Shown here: positions 7,722-14,221 of the stretch, piece by piece
How the letters are laid out: each line of letters begins with the position of its first letter
Numbering within the stretch: the stretch's first letter is position 1
NCBI GenBank assembly: GCA_947505205.1
Contig: CANNKD010000009.1
Span: forward strand, 1 to 36,215
Direction: 5' to 3'
Length of the DNA: 36,215 nt
Source of the DNA: Bacteroidota bacterium
Lineage (GTDB): Bacteria > Bacteroidota > Bacteroidia > Bacteroidales > F082
The notes under the pieces: model-generated
What the model was told of the DNA's origin: nothing
What the model saw: only the letters and a program-made list of their open reading frames with translations
Databases searched by the model: none
Program-made: the position numbers and the translations under genes

Positions 7722-8465
7722 ATGAGTCAATTTCAACCAACAAGTTTTAAGGTTTTGCCCGTTGTGGTAAAAAATCTGCTTATCATAAACGGATTGCTTT
7801 TTTTAGCAATGATTTCTTTCGATACGACATTTCATTTCGATCTGGTCAAAATTCTCGGTCTATATTACCCAACATCCGGAAATTTTAGGGTTTGGCAGCT
7901 AATAAGTTATATGTTTATGCACAGTGGTTTTTCGCATATCTTATTCAATATGTTCGCTTTATGGATGTTTGGGAATGTTTTGGAAAATGTGTGGGGGCCA
8001 AAGCGTTTTTTAAATTATTATCTCGTAACCGGAATTGGTGCTGCACTGATTCAATATTTGGTTGCCTACTTCAGGATGCAGGCGATATTGCCAAATCTTT
8101 CGCCTGAACAGATGCAACTGGTTTATAATGAGGGTTATGGAATTTTAATGCAGGGTAAAAACTTCCAGAATCCTGCGATGGGAATGTTAAACGAAATTAT
8201 AAATACACCAACCATCGGTGCCTCCGGTGCTGTTTTTGGGATTTTGCTCGCTTTTGGAATGATGTTTCCAAACTCAATTATCTATATTTATTTTGCTATT
8301 CCCATGAAAGCGAAGTACTTCGTAATGCTTTATGGTGCCTTCGAATTGTTTGAAGGCTGGCGCAATTCCGGTGATGGTGTTGCGCATTTTGCCCACCTTG
8401 GCGGCATGCTTTTTGGTATTATTATGATTCTGTATTGGAAAAAAAGAGGTACTTTAAATCACTGA
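7722..8465 (+). CDS. Rhomboid-family intramembrane serine protease (first of two)
   Basis: A 247-residue six-to-seven-helix membrane protease. The catalytic serine is Ser168 in GASG (166-169) and the catalytic histidine is His225 in HFAHLGG. HSGFSHILFN (67-76) supplies the conserved His72 and Asn76 of the oxyanion region. A hydrophilic loop of about 40 residues (roughly 120-160) precedes the active-site helix. Rhomboids cut transmembrane segments within the membrane; the substrate cannot be told from sequence. It lies 15 bases after mutL and 6 before a second rhomboid gene, so mutL, both rhomboids and perhaps uvrB may be co-transcribed. Confidence 0.93.
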   Translation: MSQFQPTSFKVLPVVVKNLLIINGLLFLAMISFDTTFHFDLVKILGLYYPTSGNFRVWQLISYMFMHSGFSHILFNMFALWMFGNVLENVWGPKRFLNYYLVTGIGAALIQYLVAYFRMQAILPNLSPEQMQLVYNEGYGILMQGKNFQNPAMGMLNEIINTPTIGASGAVFGILLAFGMMFPNSIIYIYFAIPMKAKYFVMLYGAFELFEGWRNSGDGVAHFAHLGGMLFGIIMILYWKKRGTLNH

Positions 8466-8471
8466 TAAACA

Positions 8472-9392
8472 ATGAATTATTACGGTCAACCTAATTTTTT
8501 TGATTCGGCAAAATATTTCTTCAGTCAGAAATCCGGTTTGCCAAGATTAATTTTGATCAATATCGCTGTTTTTGCGGTTGTTCACCTTACAAATTTGATT
8601 CTGTGGTTGTTTCAAATTGGTGTAAATCAACAAATTGAAGGTATTTCTATAATTACTCATTGGCTTGCCGTTCCTTCAAACTTTGGATTACTTGCTGCAA
8701 AACCCTGGTCAATCGTAACTTATATGTTTTTGCATCAGGATTTTTTGCATTTATTGTTCAATATGATGGTAATGTATTCCGGTGGTAGTATTTTCTTGCA
8801 ATATCTTTCCGAAAAACAGCTGTATCAGACCTATTTCATCGGTGGGATAGTCGGAGCCTTATTTTTCATATTGTCATTTAACTTTTTTCCGGTATTCGCA
8901 AAAGTGAATCAACATTCAATTGCATTGGGTGCTTCAGCTTCGGTTTTGGCAATCATGGTTGCCATTGCCACCTATGTTCCTCAATATACTGTTAATCTGA
9001 TGTTTATTGGTTCAATACGGCTAAAATATCTGGCATTAATCTTATTGGTTTTGGATGTTTTCAGCATCCAAGGTTCTAACCCTGGAGGTCATATCGCGCA
9101 TCTGGGTGGCGCATTATGGGGCTTTGGATATATTATGGCTTTGAAGAAAAACATTGACATGTATTCGATATTTAACATCTTCAAAAGGAGGAAGCTGAAA
9201 GTTGCTTATCGAAATACTGAATCAAGCACAAAAAGCAAAAGACCATTGTCGGACGAAGAATACAACGCTCAAAAAAACGATTACGCAGCTAAAGTCGATC
9301 TAATCCTCGATAAAATTTCAAAATCGGGTTATGGCAGTCTTTCGCAAAATGAGAAAGAGTTTTTGTTTAAAATGGGTAATAAAAAGTCTTAA
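8472..9392 (+). CDS. Rhomboid-family intramembrane serine protease with cytosolic tail (second of two)
   Basis: A 306-residue rhomboid. Ser155 lies in GASA (153-156), a variant of the usual GxSG motif, and His210 in HIAHLGG is the catalytic histidine. HQDFLHLLFN (88-97) carries the conserved His and Asn. After the last helix comes a soluble tail of about 75 residues rich in Lys, Ser and Glu and ending KEFLFKMGNKKS, which the first rhomboid lacks. Such tailed rhomboids are common in Bacteroidota. The two copies differ too much in sequence to be a recent duplication. uvrB starts 42 bases downstream. Confidence 0.92.
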   Translation: MNYYGQPNFFDSAKYFFSQKSGLPRLILINIAVFAVVHLTNLILWLFQIGVNQQIEGISIITHWLAVPSNFGLLAAKPWSIVTYMFLHQDFLHLLFNMMVMYSGGSIFLQYLSEKQLYQTYFIGGIVGALFFILSFNFFPVFAKVNQHSIALGASASVLAIMVAIATYVPQYTVNLMFIGSIRLKYLALILLVLDVFSIQGSNPGGHIAHLGGALWGFGYIMALKKNIDMYSIFNIFKRRKLKVAYRNTESSTKSKRPLSDEEYNAQKNDYAAKVDLILDKISKSGYGSLSQNEKEFLFKMGNKKS

Positions 9393-9434
9393 ATCTCCAT
9401 TTTTATACCGTTTTCTTTACATTATTGATAACAA

Positions 9435-11465
9435 ATGGATTTCAAATTAGTCTCTGATTTCAAACCAACAGGCGATCAGCCTGAGGCAATCAAACAATTG
9501 GTTGAAGGCTTATTGCGTGGCGATAAGGCTCAGACGCTGCTTGGCGTTACCGGATCGGGAAAAACGTTTACCGTTGCCAATGTACTCGCACAAGTTCAAC
9601 GACCTGCATTGGTTTTGAGTCACAATAAAACGCTCGCAGCCCAACTCTATGGCGAGTTTAAACAGTTCTTCCCTGAGAATGCCGTTGAATATTTCGTTTC
9701 TTATTACGATTATTACCAGCCGGAAGCTTTCATTCCAACAACAAATACTTATATTGAAAAGGATCTTTCGATTAATGATGAAATTGAGAAACTGAGGTTA
9801 AGTACAACATCTTCCCTATTATCCGGAAGACGTGATATTATTGTTGTTTCCTCAGTTTCATGTATTTACGGAATCGGGAATCCGGATGATTTTAACAACA
9901 ATGTCATTCATCTCGAAAGTGGCCAATTAGTCAGCCGGCAATTGTTGCTGCAATCGTTGGTGAATTCCCTTTATAGTCGCACCGATATTGAGCTTACACG
10001 TGGAAAATTCAGGGTGAAAGGTGACACACTTGATGTTTTTCCGGCTTACACCGATTTTGCTTACCGGATTCAATTCTTTGGAGATGAAATAGAAGCACTC
10101 GAAAGTTTCGATCCGATTTGTGGACGCAGGTTTGAGACACTTCAACGGTTAACGATATTTCCTGCAAATATCTTTGTAACCTCTCAGGATAAAATGAAAA
10201 GTTCTGTCATCGATATCCAGGATGATCTTTTCAGACAGGTTGCCTATTATAAGGAAATAGGTAAATATGAAGAGGCCAAAAGGCTTGAAGACCGTGTTAC
10301 TTATGATATTGAGATGATGCGCGAACTTGGTTATTGTAGCGGCATCGAGAATTATTCACGCTATTTTGACGGAAGAAACCCCGGTACACGACCTTTTTGT
10401 CTGCTTGATTTTTTTCCGAATGATTACATTACTATTATCGATGAAAGTCATGTTACCATTCCGCAAATCAGGGCAATGTATGGTGGCGATCGGTCGCGCA
10501 AACAAACGCTTGTTGAATATGGTTTCAGATTACCATCAGCGCTGGATAATCGGCCATTGAAATTTGATGAGTTTGAGGCACTTACCGATGATGTACTTTT
10601 TGTGAGCGCCACACCTGGAGATTATGAATTACAAAAGACTGATGGCGTGTATGTTGAACAGGTAATCCGTCCGACTGGATTGCTTGATCCATTGATTGAG
10701 GTTCGACCAAGCTTCAACCAAATTGATGATTTGCTCGATGAGATATCCAAAACTGTTGCAGCAGGATTCAGGGTTTTGGTGACTACCTTAACCAAAAGAA
10801 TGGCGGAAGAATTGGATAAATATCTGGCGAAACTGAACATCAAAAGCAGATATATCCATTCAGATGTTGACACCCTTGATCGCGTGGAGATTATGCGGGG
10901 CTTGCGATTGGGCGAGTTTGATGTGCTGGTTGGCGTAAACCTTTTGCGCGAAGGATTGGATCTTCCGGAAGTAAGTCTTGTTGCTATTTTGGACGCCGAC
11001 AAAGAAGGATTTTTACGTTCAGAAAGGTCATTAACCCAAACAGCAGGTCGCGCAGCTCGAAATGCTGAAAGTAAGGTGATCATGTATGCCGATAAAATGA
11101 CAGTCTCGATGCAGAAAACCATTGATGAAACCCTACGCAGACGTATTAAACAGATTGCCTACAACGAAAAGCATGGCATTAAGCCTACCACCATTGTTAA
11201 ATCGACCAAATCAATCATGGGACAGACTTCGGTAGTTGATTATATTGGTAAAGAATTGAAATATAATACGGATGAAAAAATCATTTTGGCTGCAGATCCT
11301 GTCATTCAATATATGACCATTGAAGCAATGCAAAAAATGATATTAAAAACACGTAAAACAATGGAAGAAGCCGTTAAAGAGCTTGATTTTATTGAAGCTG
11401 CACGTTGCCGAGATGAACTTTTTGCCCTTGAGAAATTGATCGCAGAGAAAAAATTAAATAAATAG
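9435..11465 (+). CDS. uvrB: Excinuclease ABC subunit B
   Basis: The 676-residue UvrB damage-verification helicase of nucleotide excision repair. Walker A is GVTGSGKTFT (near residue 38-47) and the damage-clamping beta-hairpin region appears as YYDYYQPEAFIP. DESHVTIPQI is the Walker B box, and GVNLLREGLDLPEV and QTAGRAARN are helicase motifs V and VI. The C-terminal UVR domain (EEAVKELDFIEAARCRDEL), which contacts UvrC, is present. Length and all motifs are normal. uvrA and uvrC are not in the window. Good ATG start, no Shine-Dalgarno, as is usual here. Confidence 0.98.
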   Translation: MDFKLVSDFKPTGDQPEAIKQLVEGLLRGDKAQTLLGVTGSGKTFTVANVLAQVQRPALVLSHNKTLAAQLYGEFKQFFPENAVEYFVSYYDYYQPEAFIPTTNTYIEKDLSINDEIEKLRLSTTSSLLSGRRDIIVVSSVSCIYGIGNPDDFNNNVIHLESGQLVSRQLLLQSLVNSLYSRTDIELTRGKFRVKGDTLDVFPAYTDFAYRIQFFGDEIEALESFDPICGRRFETLQRLTIFPANIFVTSQDKMKSSVIDIQDDLFRQVAYYKEIGKYEEAKRLEDRVTYDIEMMRELGYCSGIENYSRYFDGRNPGTRPFCLLDFFPNDYITIIDESHVTIPQIRAMYGGDRSRKQTLVEYGFRLPSALDNRPLKFDEFEALTDDVLFVSATPGDYELQKTDGVYVEQVIRPTGLLDPLIEVRPSFNQIDDLLDEISKTVAAGFRVLVTTLTKRMAEELDKYLAKLNIKSRYIHSDVDTLDRVEIMRGLRLGEFDVLVGVNLLREGLDLPEVSLVAILDADKEGFLRSERSLTQTAGRAARNAESKVIMYADKMTVSMQKTIDETLRRRIKQIAYNEKHGIKPTTIVKSTKSIMGQTSVVDYIGKELKYNTDEKIILAADPVIQYMTIEAMQKMILKTRKTMEEAVKELDFIEAARCRDELFALEKLIAEKKLNK

Positions 11466-11466
11466 C

Positions 11467-11489
11467 ACAGGCGGGATTCTGTTTTTTTT
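11467..11489 (+). terminator. Weak terminator candidate after uvrB
   Basis: ACAG (11467-11470) can pair with CTGT (11479-11482) directly before a T-run. The stem is only four pairs, so termination would be partial at best. Confidence 0.28.
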
Positions 11490-11634
11490 ACAGTTTTCTC
11501 TCTTCACGTTTTGTATTGTTATCAATCAAATAGCAATTTACACAACTGATATACTGTCAGTTAACTAAATTATTATAGAAATATTTCCAAATTGAAAAAC
11601 CGTTTCAAGGATATAATTAAATCAACAATTGAAA

Positions 11635-11667
11635 GAAGTTATTAACAATCGGAATGTAAATAACTTC
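11635..11667. promoter_or_regulatory. 33-bp imperfect palindrome, candidate operator of the EPS locus
   Basis: GAAGTTATTAACAATC (11635-11650) and GAATGTAAATAACTTC (11652-11667) are reverse complements at 14 of 16 positions around the central base 11651. The palindrome ends three bases before the -7 box TATCTTTG and covers where a -33 element should be; that promoter lacks a recognisable TTG there. A third half-site, GAAGTTAA, lies just downstream (11681-11688). The layout suits a dimeric DNA-binding regulator. Function is inferred. Confidence 0.55.
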
Positions 11668-11670
11668 CCA

Positions 11671-11678
11671 TATCTTTG
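11671..11678 (+). promoter_or_regulatory. -7 box of the main EPS promoter
   Basis: TATCTTTG matches TAnnTTTG exactly. Transcription would start near 11685, about 100 bases before the first receiver gene. No -33 TTG is present at the normal distance; the palindrome occupies that place, so activation by a bound protein is plausible. Confidence 0.6.
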
Positions 11679-11708
11679 TAGAAGTTAAGCGATTATTAAT
11701 TATTTTTG
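11675..11708 (+). promoter_or_regulatory. Second overlapping promoter candidate
   Basis: TTTG at 11675-11678 (part of the first -7 box) could act as -33 for a second exact -7 box, TATTTTTG at 11701-11708, with 22 bases between. The start would be near 11715. Only one of the two overlapping promoters could be used at a time. Confidence 0.35.
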
Positions 11709-11785
11709 CTTTATGTAGTATAAAACTCTGAATCCGGAATAGTAATGTAAACTAAATATAAAACCTAATAAATTCGAATTAGTAC

Positions 11786-12157
11786 ATGAAAAAGAAAATA
11801 TTGATTATTGATGACGAGTTAAGTATCAGGTTGTTACTGGAGAACTTCTTGGGAAAAACCTATGATGTGGTCACCAAAAATGACGGTATGGAAGGTTTGA
11901 AATGGATGGAAGGCGGCAATATGCCTGATTTAATCGTTGCTGATATTCAGATGCCCAATCTGGATGGTTACGAGTTTATAAAGAACGTTCGTGCGAGTGG
12001 TTTTTTCATTGATATCCCTATGATCATGCTTTCGGGTATCGAAAGCAGTCAGGAAAAGGTTAAATGTTTGAAGTTGGGGGCGAATGATTATATGATCAAG
12101 CCATTTAACCCTGAAGAGCTCTCGATTAGAATTGAGATTTTATTAGCTCGTAAATAA
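11786..12157 (+). CDS. Stand-alone response regulator receiver domain
   Basis: A 123-residue CheY-like protein consisting of one receiver domain without an output domain. The phosphorylation site is complete: acidic pair Asp9-Asp10, phospho-acceptor Asp53 in VADIQMP, switch Ser83 in MLSG, and Lys105 in IKPF. It would be phosphorylated by a histidine kinase and act by protein contact. It is the first gene of the EPS locus and ends 9 bases before the pseudo-receiver/priming transferase gene. An obvious partner kinase is the hybrid kinase encoded at the far end of the locus; that pairing is inference. Confidence 0.93.
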   Translation: MKKKILIIDDELSIRLLLENFLGKTYDVVTKNDGMEGLKWMEGGNMPDLIVADIQMPNLDGYEFIKNVRASGFFIDIPMIMLSGIESSQEKVKCLKLGANDYMIKPFNPEELSIRIEILLARK

Positions 12158-12166
12158 GAATATCCG

Positions 12167-13354
12167 ATGGAAGAAACTGTCAATTCAAAGCTTAAGGTTA
12201 TATACATTGGAGGGTTTTTAAATTACATTGAGCAATTTAAAAATAGAGCCGATTTGTTTGATTTGACTGTAGTTGAAAATGGTTTGGAAGCCATGAATAA
12301 ACTTCAGCCCGATGATTCCTTTCAAGGAATTATTAGCGAAGTATTTCTTCCAGGCATGAATGGATTTGACATTTCAAAGATGCTAAAATCAAAAGACATT
12401 CATTATAAAACTCCTTTTATACTTGTTTCACCCGAAAAAAATTCAATAAATAAGGCAAGAGCTTTTAACTCTGATATAAGCGATTTTTATGATGGCACTT
12501 TAGAGGTTGAACACGTTTATAACAGGATTGGATTTATCAACAGATTCAACGCATATTATTCCGAATCGCACGAATCCGGAAATAAAATTCGTGAATATAA
12601 AATTCCATGGGATAAAAGATTATTTGATATTTTGGTTTCGTCAACAGCCCTGTTGGCACTTTCACCTCTTGTTTTATTGGTAATGCTTGCCATCAGGATG
12701 GAATCAAAAGGAAAGGTGTATTATACTTCAAAAAGGGTTGGTACAGGTTACAAAATATTTTTATTTTACAAACTTCGGTCGATGCGTGTAGGTGCTGATG
12801 CTTCTTTGAAAGACCTGAAGCATCTTAACCAATATGATGTTAGCGCAAAAACAACCTCAGATGAACAGGTCTGTCCACGGTGTGCTGATTTACCGCAAGG
12901 TGAAACCTGTTCACAGGAACTTTACTCCGAAGGTAAGAAAGTTTGTGAATATTGGTATTTTGAAACAAAAAAGAACAGTGTATCTTCTACATTCATCAAA
13001 ATTAAAGACGATCCACGCATAACACGCGTTGGAAAATTCATCCGTAACACAAGTATTGATGAGCTTCCACAGCTACTTAATGTATTAAAAGGCGATATGT
13101 CGATTGTTGGAAACCGGCCACTGCCCTTGTATGAAGCAGAGATGCTTACGTCGGATGATTGGAGTGAAAGATTCATGGGGCCGGCAGGGATAACAGGTCT
13201 TTGGCAGGTTGAACAAAGAGGTAAAAAAGGAAAAATGTCGGAAGAAGAACGTAAAGCACTTGATAACCAATATGCGAAAACGTATTCTTTTTGGGGTGAT
13301 ATTAAATTGATTTTGAGGACAATACCTGCACTATTTCAAAAGGAAAATGTGTAA
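12167..13354 (+). CDS. Pseudo-receiver fused to EPS-priming sugar-phosphate transferase
   Basis: A 395-residue two-part protein. Residues about 8-125 resemble a receiver domain (GIISEVFLPGMNGFDISKML), but the key residues are changed: the acidic pair reads Gly-Gly (15-16), the phospho-Asp is Glu58, and the conserved Lys is missing (DFYDGT, 106-111). Residues about 145-395 are a WcaJ/WbaP-type polyprenyl-phosphate sugar-1-phosphate transferase: membrane anchor 153-177, KLRSMR (202-207), catalytic Asp298-Glu299 in SIDELPQLLNVLKGDMSIVG, and GITGLWQV. This enzyme class puts the first sugar phosphate on undecaprenyl phosphate. A Cys-containing insertion (Cys236, 239, 248, 260) lies between the basic motif and the catalytic dyad. 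It follows the active receiver gene by 9 bases. The sugar is unknown. Confidence 0.9.
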   Translation: MEETVNSKLKVIYIGGFLNYIEQFKNRADLFDLTVVENGLEAMNKLQPDDSFQGIISEVFLPGMNGFDISKMLKSKDIHYKTPFILVSPEKNSINKARAFNSDISDFYDGTLEVEHVYNRIGFINRFNAYYSESHESGNKIREYKIPWDKRLFDILVSSTALLALSPLVLLVMLAIRMESKGKVYYTSKRVGTGYKIFLFYKLRSMRVGADASLKDLKHLNQYDVSAKTTSDEQVCPRCADLPQGETCSQELYSEGKKVCEYWYFETKKNSVSSTFIKIKDDPRITRVGKFIRNTSIDELPQLLNVLKGDMSIVGNRPLPLYEAEMLTSDDWSERFMGPAGITGLWQVEQRGKKGKMSEEERKALDNQYAKTYSFWGDIKLILRTIPALFQKENV

Positions 13355-13414
13355 TGACAGCTATTAAATAATATTAAATTAAACAACTTGAAGTTTAAAA
13401 CTATCAAACAAAAT

Positions 13415-14209
13415 ATGAGTAAACATAGCGCACATAATCATTTTTTAATTCTATGTTTTCGGTTTGTTATTTTTGCTTTTGTATTTGCAATTGGCAATAA
13501 ATCATTTGCTCAAATTTATGCAAATGATGAGTCAAAGTTGTTTAACCCATTGACCGACGATATCACCAAACGTCTTCCTGCCTTACGTATCTTAATTGAT
13601 TCTGCTGTAGCCAACTCTCCGACTGTGCGCTATGAAGAACTAAAAGCAGATTATTATTATTATGAACAGAAATCTCAGGAACGCTATTGGTTAGAGCATT
13701 TCAGTTTTAATGTTGATGCAAATTTTGGTAAATGGAATTTTCATGATCGTGATATTGTGAATCGTGGCCCAGATTGGTATTATACTGAGTCTGTACGCGA
13801 TAATTTCGCCGTTGGATTTTATATTCGCTTTCCATTCGCATCACTCGTTGATAGAAGAAACAGAATCAATAAACAGAAAAAATGGATCGAACTTTCTTAC
13901 GTTCAACGTGATATCAACCGGAAATATGTTGAGAAAGAAGTCGTTGAAGCATATAATATGATGATTCAATGGCAAAATTATATAAGAATTTATAATGATT
14001 ATCAGAAGTTTACGATGATTCAGATGCAGATGGCTCAGAATCAGTTCCTAAATGGAGAAATAGGACCTGCTGAATATACACGTTTGAAGGAAATTCAGAC
14101 TCGTGGGGCCATTGAATACCAGCAAGCAATTGCGGAATTTAGTAAAAATTACCAGCTTCTGGAAATTATTACGGAGATCAACTTCAACCTAATCAACGTA
14201 TTAAGATAG
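13415..14209 (+). CDS. Half-length TolC-like outer membrane protein
   Basis: 264 residues from the ATG at 13415; a TTG at 13388 would add nine. I prefer the ATG because it gives a compact signal peptide (MSKHSAHNHF, a hydrophobic core, cleavage near SFAQ). The mature protein follows the TolC/OEP pattern: PALRILIDSAVANSPTVRYE at the start, a strand-rich part with aromatic residues (FGKWNFHDRD, VGFYIRFPF), then long helices with Gln/Asn-rich heptads and QFLNGEIGPAEYTRLKE. TolC proteins have two such repeats and over 400 residues; this has only one. It sits directly before the Wzz-like gene, where an outer-membrane export component would be expected; no Wza gene is in the locus. Confidence 0.7.
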   Translation: MSKHSAHNHFLILCFRFVIFAFVFAIGNKSFAQIYANDESKLFNPLTDDITKRLPALRILIDSAVANSPTVRYEELKADYYYYEQKSQERYWLEHFSFNVDANFGKWNFHDRDIVNRGPDWYYTESVRDNFAVGFYIRFPFASLVDRRNRINKQKKWIELSYVQRDINRKYVEKEVVEAYNMMIQWQNYIRIYNDYQKFTMIQMQMAQNQFLNGEIGPAEYTRLKEIQTRGAIEYQQAIAEFSKNYQLLEIITEINFNLINVLR

Positions 14210-14221
14210 AAAAGCAATACC

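Larger units (their letters stand above)
11466..11785. other. 320-base intergenic control region before the EPS locus
   Basis: No gene is visible in this AT-rich stretch between uvrB and the first receiver gene. It holds a weak terminator-like hairpin after uvrB (11467-11489), a short inverted repeat (AACTGA at 11544-11549 with TCAGTT at 11557-11562), a 33-bp palindrome (11635-11667), two perfect -7 boxes (11671-11678 and 11701-11708), and a 10-base palindrome AATTCGAATT (11771-11780) just before the start codon. Confidence 0.7.

Noticed and set aside
10622-11122. 166-codon minus-strand ORF inside uvrB
   Set aside because: It is the reverse-frame shadow of a strongly conserved gene and is rich in Ser and Thr without any family motif.
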